Origin: Egibacteraceae bacterium
GTDB lineage: Bacteria > Actinomycetota > Nitriliruptoria > Euzebyales > Egibacteraceae
Length of the DNA: 64,000 nt
Reading direction: 5' to 3'
NCBI GenBank assembly: GCA_030447925.1
Contig: JAUJNX010000002.1
Span: forward strand, 248,001-312,000
Shown here one piece after another: positions 37,779-45,956 of the stretch (its first letter is position 1; every line of letters begins with the position of its first letter). The notes under the pieces were generated by a model. That model was given only the letters and a program-made list of their open reading frames with translations. It searched no databases and was not told where the DNA came from. A program made the translations under genes and the position numbers.

Positions 37779-38723
37779 GGTGTCCCCCGCTCGATCATGG
37801 TCCCCACCCCTTCGTCGGTGAAGATCTCCAGCAGCAGCGCGTGCTCGGCGCGGCCGTCCAGCAGGTGGGCCGACGCGACGCCGGCGTCGAGGGCGGTCAG
37901 GACGCTGGCGATCTTGGGCACCATGCCGTCGCTGAGCGCGCCGGCGGCGAGCAGCTCGCGCAGGTGGTCCGGGGTCGTGGTGGCCAGCAGCGTGCCGCCG
38001 CCGTCGGCCCCGAAGTCGTCGTACAGCCCCGCGACGTTGGTGAGCACCAGCAGCTTGTCGGCGTGCAGGGCCGCGGCCAGGGCGCCGGCCGCGGCGTCGG
38101 CGTTCACGTTGTAGGGCAGGCCGTCGGGGCCGCGGCCCAGCGGGGCGACGACGGGGACCGCGCCCTGGTCCAGCAGGGTCGACAGGACGTGGGGGTTGAC
38201 CGCGGCCACGTCGCCGACGCGGCCGAGGGCGGGGTCGGCGGGTGCGACGGTGAGCAGGGTCCCGTCGGTGCCCGACACCCCGACCGCCGTAGCGCCCGCG
38301 CCGCTGATCGCCCCGACGAGCTGGGGGTTGACCTGGCCGAGGAGGACCATCTGGACGACGTCGAGGGTGGCCGCGTCGGTGACGCGGCGGCCCTGCACGA
38401 AGCGCGGCTCCAGGCCCAGCCGGCTCGACAACCGGCTGATCTGGGGCCCGCCGCCGTGGACGACGACGACGCGCAGGCCGACGCGGTGGAGCAGCGCGAC
38501 GTCGCTGGCGAAGGTCCCGCCGCCGTCGGCGACGCTGCCGCCGTACTTCACGACCACCGTGCGCCCGGCCCAGCGGGTGATCCAGGGCAGCGCCTCGCGC
38601 AGGACCGACCACCGTGCGCCCGGCCCAGCGGGTGATCCAGGGCAGCGCCTCGCGCAGGACGCGCGCCTTGGCCTGCGCGTCGCGCGCCCGCGCGGGCAGC
38701 AGCTCGTCCACGAGCGCCGTCAT
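37775..38723 (-). CDS. argB: Acetylglutamate kinase, frame broken by a 55-bp duplication
   Basis: N-acetylglutamate kinase, the step normally inhibited by arginine. Motifs include VVKYGGSVADGGGTFASDVA and VVVHGGGPQIS. As given, the ATG at 38723 (overlapping the argJ stop) reads TALVDELLPARARDAQAKAR and then leaves frame inside a perfect 55-bp tandem duplication (38551-38660). Removing one copy joins AGRTVV directly to VKYGG and gives 297 residues, the normal length. The long N-terminal helix (residues 1-25) is typical of arginine-sensitive kinases. Confidence 0.93.
38551..38660 (-). repeat. Perfect 55-bp tandem duplication
   Basis: Copies 38551-38605 and 38606-38660 are identical and identity stops exactly at both ends. 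It frameshifts argB near residue 38. Same length and same exactness as the duplication in the penicillin-binding protein gene. Confidence 0.97.
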
Positions 38724-40057
38724 GTCGTGTAGTCCGCGTTGATGGTGATGTAGCCGTGGGTCAGGTCGGTGGTCAGGACCGTGGCCTGCTCCAGGCCCAT
38801 GCGCAGGTCGACGTGGAGGTCGACGTCGTCGCCGGCGAGGTGGGCGCGGGCGGCGCCGGCGTCGAAGGGGGCGGCGACGCCGTCCCGGCAGACGGTCACC
38901 CCCCCGAAGGCGACGTCGATGGTGTCGGGGTCGACCGGGACGGGGGCTGCGCCGGTGGCGGCGAGGATGCGCCCCCAGTTCGGGTCCCCGCCGGCCACCG
39001 CGGTGCGCACCAGCTCGCTGCCCGCGATCGTGCGGGCGACGGCGAGGGCGTCGTCCTCGGCGGCCGCGCCGGTGACGCGGACGCGCAGCAGCTTGGTGGC
39101 GCCCTCGCCGTCGCGGACGAGGGCCTCGGCCAGCTCGCCGCAGACCTCGTTCAGCGCGCGCTGGAAGGTCGCGGGCGACGGCGGCGACGGCGCCCGGCCG
39201 CTCGACAGCAGGATGACCGCGTCGTTGGTCGACCGGCACGAGTCCACCGACACGCGGCCGAACGTGCGGGCGGTCGCGCGGGCCAGGGCGGCGTGCAGGT
39301 CGGGCGCGTCGAGCGGCGCGTCGGTGGTGAGGACGCAGAGCATGGTCGCCAGCGCCGGGGCCAGCATGCCGGCCCCCTTGGCGATCCCCCCGACCACGCA
39401 GGCGCCCTCGGCGTCGGCCGCGCGGACCGCCGCCTCCTTCGGCACGGTGTCGGTGGTCATGATCGCCCGCGCCGCGTCGGCGGAGCCGTCGGGCGACAGC
39501 GCCGCGACCAGGTCGGGGATCGCGGGCAGGAGCGGGGTCGCCGCCAGCGGCACGCCGATGACGCCCGTCGAGCAGACCAGGACGTCGCTCGCGGCGCAGC
39601 CGAGCGCGTCGGCGACCGCCGCGGCCGTCGCCTCGGCGAGAGCCAGCCCGTCGACGCCGGTGCAGGCGTTGGCGTTGCCGCTGTTGAGCACGACCGCGCG
39701 GGCGCGGCCGTCGGCGACGTGGGCGGCGGTGACGCGGACCGGCGCGGCCTGCACCTGGTTGGTGGTCTGGACCGCCGCGGCGGTGACCGGGGCGTCGGCG
39801 GCCACGAGGGCGAGGTCGGGCTTGCCGCTGCGCTTCAGCCCGGCGCGGATGCCCGCGGCGCGGAACCCCGGCACCGCGCAGACCCCGCCGGGCACGTCGT
39901 GGAGGACGACCTCGTCGTCGGCCCGGCCGGCGGGGGCGTGCCAGGTCCACGCGGGCCGCGGCACGGCGTGCACCGGCGCCCCGCCCTCCCGTCCGAGCCC
40001 GCCGCCCCGCCCACCCCCGGGGGCGGGCGGGGCGGCGGGGAGGTCGGGGGCGGTCAC
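38720..40057 (-). CDS. argJ: Bifunctional glutamate N-acetyltransferase / ornithine acetyltransferase ArgJ
   Basis: A 445-residue enzyme that recycles the acetyl group between N-acetylornithine and glutamate, and often starts the pathway. The autocleavage site is the Thr in GAGMLAPALATMLCVLTTDA. VVLNSGNANACTGVDGL and GGDPNWGRILAATG are typical. The GTG start overlaps the argC stop. It adds about 35 Pro/Gly/Arg-rich residues before the conserved core; a start closer to WTWHAPAG is possible. No argA is seen, which fits the bifunctional type. Confidence 0.94.
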   Translation of the reverse strand: MTAPDLPAAPPAPGGGRGGGLGREGGAPVHAVPRPAWTWHAPAGRADDEVVLHDVPGGVCAVPGFRAAGIRAGLKRSGKPDLALVAADAPVTAAAVQTTNQVQAAPVRVTAAHVADGRARAVVLNSGNANACTGVDGLALAEATAAAVADALGCAASDVLVCSTGVIGVPLAATPLLPAIPDLVAALSPDGSADAARAIMTTDTVPKEAAVRAADAEGACVVGGIAKGAGMLAPALATMLCVLTTDAPLDAPDLHAALARATARTFGRVSVDSCRSTNDAVILLSSGRAPSPPSPATFQRALNEVCGELAEALVRDGEGATKLLRVRVTGAAAEDDALAVARTIAGSELVRTAVAGGDPNWGRILAATGAAPVPVDPDTIDVAFGGVTVCRDGVAAPFDAGAARAHLAGDDVDLHVDLRMGLEQATVLTTDLTHGYITINADYTT

Positions 40058-41052
40058 GGGTAGACCGCCGCGGTCGGCAGGCCGGTGGCCTCGGGGAGGC
40101 CGAGGACGGCGTTGGCGGCCTGGATGGCCTGACCGGCCGCGCCCTTGACGAGGTTGTCGATCACGCACGCGACCGTCACGCGCCCCGTGCGCAGGTCCAC
40201 CGCGACGCCGAGGTGGGCGGTGTTCGCGCCGCGGACGTGGGCGGTGGCGGGCCAGGCGCCGTCGGGCAGGACGGTGACGAACGGCTCGCCGCCGTAGGCC
40301 TCGCAGAAGGCGGGACCCACGGCCGCGGGGTCCGCGGTCAGCGTCGCGGTCACCGTGGCGACCAGCCCGCGGGCCATCGGCACCACGTGGGGCGTGAACG
40401 TGATCGGCGCGCCCTGCCCCCAGTGGTGCTCGATCTCGGGGGTGTGGCGGTGCCGCGGGGCGCCGTACGGCGCGACGTTGCCGAAGGCGTGGCTGGCGTG
40501 CAGGTCCTCGCGCAGCCCGCTGCCCGCGCCCGAGGTGCCCGACAGCCCGGCGACGACCACGCCGGCGGGGTCGACGAGGCCCGCCAGGGGCGCGAGCGCC
40601 AGCAGGGCGGCGGTCGGGTAGCAGCCGGGGACCGCCACCAGGGCCGCCCCGGGGAGCCGGTCGCGGTGCAGCTCCGGCAGGCCGTAGACCGCGGGGGTCA
40701 GCGCGGGGGCGGCGTGCGGCTCGCCGTACCAGTCGGCGAAGACCTCCTCCGGCAGGCGGAAGGCGCCCGACAGGTCCAGCACCGGGGTCCCCGCCGCCAC
40801 CAGCGCCGGGGCGAGCCCGAGGCTGGCCGCGTGCGGGGTGGCGAGGAACACCGCGTCGCAGTCCGCCAGCGCGCCGGGGTCGGCGGGGACGACCCGGCCG
40901 TCCAGGCCGAGGTGCGGGAACAGCGCGCGCAGCTCGGCCCCGGCGGTCCGCTGCCCGGCGACCACGCGGACCTTCAGGGCGGGATGGCCGGCGAGGAGGC
41001 GCAGCAGCTCCCCGCCGGCGTAGCCCGACCCGCCCACGACCCCGACGTCCAC
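40054..41052 (-). CDS. argC: N-acetyl-gamma-glutamyl-phosphate reductase
   Basis: A 332-residue NADPH-dependent reductase, the first gene of the arginine operon. The Rossmann start is VDVGVVGGSGYAGGELLRLL and the catalytic Cys is in VAVPGCYPTAALL. The GTG at 41052 with GGAGGT just upstream is preferred over TTG 41079, which lies inside the operator palindrome. A strong -10 element and an ARG-box-like dyad lie upstream. Confidence 0.94.
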   Translation of the reverse strand: MDVGVVGGSGYAGGELLRLLAGHPALKVRVVAGQRTAGAELRALFPHLGLDGRVVPADPGALADCDAVFLATPHAASLGLAPALVAAGTPVLDLSGAFRLPEEVFADWYGEPHAAPALTPAVYGLPELHRDRLPGAALVAVPGCYPTAALLALAPLAGLVDPAGVVVAGLSGTSGAGSGLREDLHASHAFGNVAPYGAPRHRHTPEIEHHWGQGAPITFTPHVVPMARGLVATVTATLTADPAAVGPAFCEAYGGEPFVTVLPDGAWPATAHVRGANTAHLGVAVDLRTGRVTVACVIDNLVKGAAGQAIQAANAVLGLPEATGLPTAAVYP

Positions 41053-41070
41053 CCGACCTCCGATCCGCTT

Positions 41071-41096
41071 GTCATGCAAAGCTCTGCATGACTATA
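41071..41096 (-). promoter_or_regulatory. arg operon promoter with ARG-box-like operator
   Basis: GTCATGCA, six bases, TGCATGAC (41071-41092) is a 22-bp dyad with 20 matched positions, the size and symmetry of an ArgR box. It overlaps the -10 element TATAGT (minus strand, 41096 to 41091) and the expected start site near 41084, so bound ArgR would block initiation. The -35 region is weak. The ArgR gene lies in the same operon. Confidence 0.75.
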
Positions 41097-41122
41097 CAGC
41101 GAGGGTTCGGGGCGGGCGACGG

Positions 41123-41524
41123 TCAGGAGGCGGCTCCCTCATCCTCGACCAGGCGCCGGATCGCGGCCAGCGTGTCCTCGATGCCCCGGTCGACCTCGCC
41201 GCTGGTGACGCGGGCGGTGCTGATGTGCACCTCGACGCGCGACGAGCGGCCCTCCTCGGTCACGTCGAGGTGGCCGTGGTAGTCGTTGGGCCCCTCCGAC
41301 CCCCACTCGATCCGCTTGGCGCCCTGGTCGACCCGGAACCACGCGTCGCCCTCGACGGTCTGGCCGTCGGGGCCCTCCGCGACGGTGTGGACCTCCTCGC
41401 CCTCGCCCGGCTCGGCGGCGCGCATGCGGCTGAAGTAGTCGGGCAGGTTGCCCACGTCGGACAGGTAGTCGAACAGGGCGTCGGCGGGCGCGTCGACGCG
41501 CGAGCTCCCGGTGTAGTCGGTCAC
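41123..41524 (-). CDS. SRPBCC-family (START-like) protein
   Basis: A 133-residue single-domain protein of the SRPBCC/polyketide-cyclase-like fold that forms a hydrophobic ligand pocket. Characteristic is the opening SSRVDAPADALFDYLSDVGN followed by alternating beta strands and a long C-terminal helix (VDRGIEDTLAAIRRLVEDEG). AGGAG lies 5 bases before the GTG. The ligand is unknown. The arg promoter follows its stop. Confidence 0.85.
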   Translation of the reverse strand: MTDYTGSSRVDAPADALFDYLSDVGNLPDYFSRMRAAEPGEGEEVHTVAEGPDGQTVEGDAWFRVDQGAKRIEWGSEGPNDYHGHLDVTEEGRSSRVEVHISTARVTSGEVDRGIEDTLAAIRRLVEDEGAAS

Positions 41525-41611
41525 GGCGGCTCCTGGCTGGGCGGGCAGACTGGACGCCTCCCGGCTACCCCGCCACCCCGGCCGTTAGCCCTGTTTCGCG
41601 CGGAGCGCCAG

Positions 41612-42364
41612 ATGGACGAACCGCTGGTCGGCGGCAACACCAGCGCCGTGGTCCGCCGCGGTGCGGCCGTCGTCCGCCCGGCGCGGCCGTGGACGCCCGC
41701 GGTCCAGGCCCTCCTCCGCCATCTGGAGGACCGCGGCTTCGCGGGGGCGCCGCGCGCGCTCGGGCTGGACGGCGAGGGGCACGAGCTGGTGTCGTTCCTG
41801 CCGGGCACCGTGCCGACGTACCCGCTGCCCGCGGCGGTCCTCACCGACGACGCGCTCGGCGCCGTCGCGCGGCTCGTGCGGGCGTTCCACGACGCCACCG
41901 TCGGCTTCCGGCCACCGCCGGGGGCCCGCTGGTGGCGGATGCCCGGGGCGCCCGAGGACGGCGAGGTCGTCTGCCACAACGACCTGGCGCCCTACAACAC
42001 CGTGTACGACGGCGGGCTGCCGGTGGCCTTCATCGACTGGGACACCGCGTCGCCGGGACCCCGGGTGTGGGACGTCGCGCACGCCGTCTGGCGGTTCGTG
42101 CCCCTCACGGCCGGGGCCGACCCGGTCGCCGCCGCGCGGCGGGTGCGGCGGTTCTGCGACGCCTACGGCCTGGCGGAGCGCGACGACCTGCCCGAGGTGG
42201 TGCGCCGCCGCCAGCAGTGCCTGCACGACACCGTCCTGGAGCAGGCGCGGCTGGGGGTGCCCGCCTTCCAGGCGATGGTGGGGACCGACCACGTCGAGGG
42301 GCCCCTGCGCGACCGCGCCTGGGTGCTCGCCAACCAGGCGACCCTGGCCGCCGCGCTCACCTAG
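41612..42364 (+). CDS. Aminoglycoside-phosphotransferase-family kinase
   Basis: A 250-residue protein-kinase-like phosphotransferase. The catalytic loop is VVCHNDLAPYNTVYD and the metal-binding motif AFIDWDTASPGPRVWD; a short N-lobe with VVRRGAAVVRPARPW precedes them. GGAG lies 7 bases before the ATG. Many chromosomal members phosphorylate small metabolites, so antibiotic resistance should not be assumed. It stands alone between the arg and pheST units. Confidence 0.88.
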   Translation: MDEPLVGGNTSAVVRRGAAVVRPARPWTPAVQALLRHLEDRGFAGAPRALGLDGEGHELVSFLPGTVPTYPLPAAVLTDDALGAVARLVRAFHDATVGFRPPPGARWWRMPGAPEDGEVVCHNDLAPYNTVYDGGLPVAFIDWDTASPGPRVWDVAHAVWRFVPLTAGADPVAAARRVRRFCDAYGLAERDDLPEVVRRRQQCLHDTVLEQARLGVPAFQAMVGTDHVEGPLRDRAWVLANQATLAAALT

Positions 42365-42391
42365 CCCGGCCCGCCGGCAGTGGGGGTGGGG

Positions 42392-44836
42392 TCAGCGGCG
42401 CAGGGTGCCGTCGACCTGGGCGGCGACGGCGGTGGCGACGGCCTCGATGACCGTGTGGGCGTCGTCGTCGGTGAGCTGGCGGCGGGGGTCGTCCAGGCGC
42501 AGCCGGTAGGCGAGGCTGCGCCGGCCCTCCCCCACCGACGGGCCGGTGTAGACGTCGAACAGGCGCAACTCGGTGAGCCGGTCGCCGGCGCCCGCGCGGA
42601 CCGCCGCCTCGACGCGGGCGGCGGGCACGGCGGCGTCGACCACGACGGCGACGTCGATGCGCAGGCTGGGCAGCGCCGACGGCGGGACCGGCGCGGGCGG
42701 GCGGATGCCCTCGGCGACCAGCGGGTCGAGGCGCAGCTCGCCGGCCAGGGTCCGCGGGGGCAGGCCGAAGGCGGCCGCGACCTTGGGGTGCAGCTCGCCG
42801 ACGGTGCCGAGCGCCACCCCGTCGAGCAGCAGCCGGGCCGCGCGGCCCGGGTGGAACGGCCGCTGGTCGGTGGGCTCCACGGCCAGGCCGGGCAGTCGGA
42901 CGGTGCGCGCGACCAGGTCGACCGCGCCCAGCACGTCGCCGAGGTCGACGGCGCGGGCCGGGGCGTCCCAGCGCTCGGGCGCGAACGCACCGGCGGCGGC
43001 CAGGCCGAGGAAGGTCGGCTCCGCGGGCAGGACCGCGCCCTCCTGGCGGCTGTCCGCGCCGGGCTCCTCCGCGGTCGGGGGGAGGAACACGTGGCCGACC
43101 TCGAAGACCGCGACGTCGGGGGTCTGGCGGTTGACGTTCTTGGCGACCGTGCGCAGCAGGCCCGGCAGGAGCGTCGTGCGCAGGACCGCCTCCTCCTTGG
43201 ACAGCGGGTTCAGCAGCGCGACCGGGCGGCGCCGGCGGTCGTCCCCGGCCAGGCCCAGGGCGCTCAGGTCCTCGGTGGCGATGAACGGGAAGACCAGCAC
43301 CTCGGTCCAGCCCGCCCCGGCCAGCGCTGTCCGCACGGCCCGCCGGGCGGTGTCCTGCGGCGTGCGGCCCCCGACCTGGCCGGTCGAGGGCAGCGTCTCG
43401 GGGATCAGGTCGTAGCCGTGGACCCGCGCGATCTCCTCGTACAGGTCCTCCTCGATCTGCAGGTCCGGCCGGTAGGCCGGCGGGCGCACGGCGGCCGCGC
43501 CGCCGTCCGCGTCGACCGCGCAGCCGATGGCCTCCAGGAGCTCGGCCTGGCGGGCGGCGGAGAGGTCCAGGCCCAGGCGGCGGGCCGCCCTGGCCGGGCG
43601 CAGGGTGATGGTCGGTCGGGGCCGCGGCGCCGGGTGGTGGTCGGTGCGGGCCGTGGCCCGCCCGCCGGCGATGCGCACGAGCAGGGCGGCGATGTGGTCG
43701 GACGCCTCGGCGCACAGGGCGTCGGGGACGACCTTCTCGAAGCGGGCCGAGGCCTCGCTGCGCAGGCCGTGGCGCCGGGCGGTGCGGTTGACCGACGGGG
43801 CGTCCCAGCTGGCGCCCTCGAGCAGGACGGTGGTCGTGGTCGCCCCGACCTCGGTGCGCGCGCCGCCCATGACCCCCGCCAGGCCCGCCGCGCCCTCGGC
43901 GTCGGCGATGACGACGTCGTCGGGGTCCAGGCGGCGCTCGACGTCGTCGAGGGTGACCAGCGTCTCGCCCGGCCGGGCGTCGCGGACGACGAGCCGGTCC
44001 CCCGCCACCCGCGCGGCGTCGTAGGCGTGGGTCGGCTGGCCGGTCTCCAGCATCCCGTAGTTGGTGGCGTCGACGAGGTTGGCGATCGGGCGCATGCCCG
44101 CGGCCGCCAGCCGGCGCTGCAGCCAGGCCGGGGACGGGCCCCACGCCACGCCCTCGACGGTGGTGAGCACGAAGCGCGGGCTGCGCCGCGGGTCCGTGAG
44201 CTCGACGCCGAAGCCGTCCGGCAGCGCCGGCGCGGCGTGGGGTTCGGCGGGCAGGCGCAGCGCGGCGCCGGTCAGCGCGTGCAGGTCCCGCGCGATGCCC
44301 CACATCGACAGGGCGTACCCGCGGTCGGGGGTCAGCTCCAGGTCCAGGACGGCGTCGTCCAGCCCCAGCCACTCGGCGAGGTCGGCGCCCAGGGGCGCGT
44401 CGCCGTCGAGCACCCAGATGCCGCGGTGGTCGTCGCCGACGCCCAGCTCGCGCGCGCTGGCGAGCATGCCGTTGGAGGTCGTGCCGAACAGGGTCTTGGC
44501 GCCGATCCGCACCGGCTCCGGCGACGCCGGGTCGCGGCTGGGCAGGGTGGCGCCGGGCAGGGCCGCCGGGACGCGGTCGCCGGGGGCGAAGTTGGAGGCC
44601 CCGCAGACGATGCCGTAGTCGCGGTCGCCGGTGGTGACCTCGACGAAGGACAGCTTGTCGCTGCCCTCCATGCGCCGGACCGACCGGACCTCGGCGACGA
44701 CGACGCCGCGGACCCCGGCGGTGGGGTGCTCGACGCCCTCGACCTTCAGCCCGCCGAGGGTCAGGACCTCGGCGAGCTCGTCGACGGTCGGGGGCAGCTC
44801 GACGTGGTCGGCGAGCCAGGAGACGGGGACGCGCAC
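42392..44836 (-). CDS. pheT: Phenylalanyl-tRNA synthetase beta subunit
   Basis: An 814-residue subunit. Domains in order: tRNA-binding EMAP-like domain (about 40-150: VAEVRSVRRMEGSDKLSFVE), B3/B4 editing domain (210-380: NLVDATNYGMLETGQPTHAYD), B5 (400-475), core, and C-terminal FDX-ACB anticodon-binding domain (720-814: SLRIDVAVVVDAAVPAARVE). The GTG start follows pheS after 109 non-coding bases in which no gene or clear terminator is seen. Confidence 0.96.
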   Translation of the reverse strand: MRVPVSWLADHVELPPTVDELAEVLTLGGLKVEGVEHPTAGVRGVVVAEVRSVRRMEGSDKLSFVEVTTGDRDYGIVCGASNFAPGDRVPAALPGATLPSRDPASPEPVRIGAKTLFGTTSNGMLASARELGVGDDHRGIWVLDGDAPLGADLAEWLGLDDAVLDLELTPDRGYALSMWGIARDLHALTGAALRLPAEPHAAPALPDGFGVELTDPRRSPRFVLTTVEGVAWGPSPAWLQRRLAAAGMRPIANLVDATNYGMLETGQPTHAYDAARVAGDRLVVRDARPGETLVTLDDVERRLDPDDVVIADAEGAAGLAGVMGGARTEVGATTTTVLLEGASWDAPSVNRTARRHGLRSEASARFEKVVPDALCAEASDHIAALLVRIAGGRATARTDHHPAPRPRPTITLRPARAARRLGLDLSAARQAELLEAIGCAVDADGGAAAVRPPAYRPDLQIEEDLYEEIARVHGYDLIPETLPSTGQVGGRTPQDTARRAVRTALAGAGWTEVLVFPFIATEDLSALGLAGDDRRRRPVALLNPLSKEEAVLRTTLLPGLLRTVAKNVNRQTPDVAVFEVGHVFLPPTAEEPGADSRQEGAVLPAEPTFLGLAAAGAFAPERWDAPARAVDLGDVLGAVDLVARTVRLPGLAVEPTDQRPFHPGRAARLLLDGVALGTVGELHPKVAAAFGLPPRTLAGELRLDPLVAEGIRPPAPVPPSALPSLRIDVAVVVDAAVPAARVEAAVRAGAGDRLTELRLFDVYTGPSVGEGRRSLAYRLRLDDPRRQLTDDDAHTVIEAVATAVAAQVDGTLRR

Positions 44837-44945
44837 GGGAAGGACCTCACGGGTGGTCGGCGGACGACCGGCAGGCGACCAGGGAAGACTAGGTGTGCAC
44901 CTCAGGCGCCGGGCGGCTTTCGCAAGGCGAGTCTGGCGACACCAT

Positions 44946-45956
44946 CTAGAAGGCGGCGAGGAAGCGCAGGTCGTTGTCGGAGAACAACCGCAGGTCGTCG
45001 ATGCCGTAGCGCAGCATCGCGACGCGCTCGATGCCGATGCCGAAGGCGAAGCCGCCGACCGCCTCCGGGTCGTACCCGCCGGCCTCCAGCACCGTCGGGT
45101 GGACCATGCCGGCGCCGAGCAGCTCCAGCCATCGGGTGCCGTCCCAGGCCTCGACCTGGCAGGACGGCTCGGTGAAGGGGAAGTGGTCGGGCAGCAGGCG
45201 GATCCGTGTCGCCGGCCCGAGCACCGCGCGGGCGACCGCTGCGAGGGTCCCCCGCAGGTCCGCCATGCTGATGTCGGTGTCGACCGACAGGCCCTCGATC
45301 TGGTGGAACACCGGGGTGTGGGTCGCGTCGGGGGTGTCCTGGCGGAACACCCGGCCGGGGACGACGACGTGGAGCGGCGGCGGGGTCGCCAGCATCGTGC
45401 GCACCTGCATCGGCGACGTCGAGGTCCGCAGCAGCGTCGACCAGGCCGGGCCGCCGGGGGTGAGCGGCTCGAGGTAGATCGTGTCCTCCTCGGAGCGCGC
45501 CGGGTGGTCGCGCGGGAGGTTCAGCGCGGTGAAGTTGAACCACTCGCTCTCCGCCTCCGGCCCGGACAGGGCGGTGTAGCCCAGGCCCGCGAAGACGTCG
45601 ACCAGCGCCTCGACGGTCTCGGTGATCGGGTGCAGCGACCCGCGCCGCGGGGTGCGCGGCGGCAGGGTCACGTCCACCGCCTCCGCGGCCAGCACGACGC
45701 GGTCGCGCTGGTCCTCCAGCACCGCGCGGCGCTCCGCGATCGCCGTCTGGAGGCGGGCGCGCGCGTCGTTGACGGCGCGGCCGCGCTCCCGGCGGGCCGC
45801 CTCGTCCAGCCGGCCCAGCGAGCGCTGCACCGCCGACACCGCGCCGCGGCGGCCGAACAGCCCGCCGACCGCCGTGTCGAGCGCGTCGAGGTCGGGGGCC
45901 GCCGCGACCGCCGCGAGCCCGTCCGCCACCACCGCGTCGAGGTCGACGTCGGTCAT
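44946..45956 (-). CDS. pheS: Phenylalanyl-tRNA synthetase alpha subunit
   Basis: A 336-residue catalytic subunit of class II PheRS. Residues 1-85 form the helical arm; motif 2 contains FRQDTPDATHTPVFHQIEGL and motif 3 GGFAFGIGIERVAMLRYGI. The ATG overlaps the stop of the upstream histidine-kinase gene (ATGA), which is unusual for a synthetase gene and leaves no leader for a T-box or attenuator. Confidence 0.96.
   Translation of the reverse strand: MTDVDLDAVVADGLAAVAAAPDLDALDTAVGGLFGRRGAVSAVQRSLGRLDEAARRERGRAVNDARARLQTAIAERRAVLEDQRDRVVLAAEAVDVTLPPRTPRRGSLHPITETVEALVDVFAGLGYTALSGPEAESEWFNFTALNLPRDHPARSEEDTIYLEPLTPGGPAWSTLLRTSTSPMQVRTMLATPPPLHVVVPGRVFRQDTPDATHTPVFHQIEGLSVDTDISMADLRGTLAAVARAVLGPATRIRLLPDHFPFTEPSCQVEAWDGTRWLELLGAGMVHPTVLEAGGYDPEAVGGFAFGIGIERVAMLRYGIDDLRLFSDNDLRFLAAF

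Noticed and set aside
41612..42364. Antibiotic-resistance role for the phosphotransferase
   Set aside because: The fold is shared by many metabolic kinases, and no mobile element or resistance context is present.
44837..44945. T-box or attenuator leader for pheT
   Set aside because: The 109-base gap has no T-box sequence and no terminator; pheS has no leader at all because it overlaps the kinase gene.
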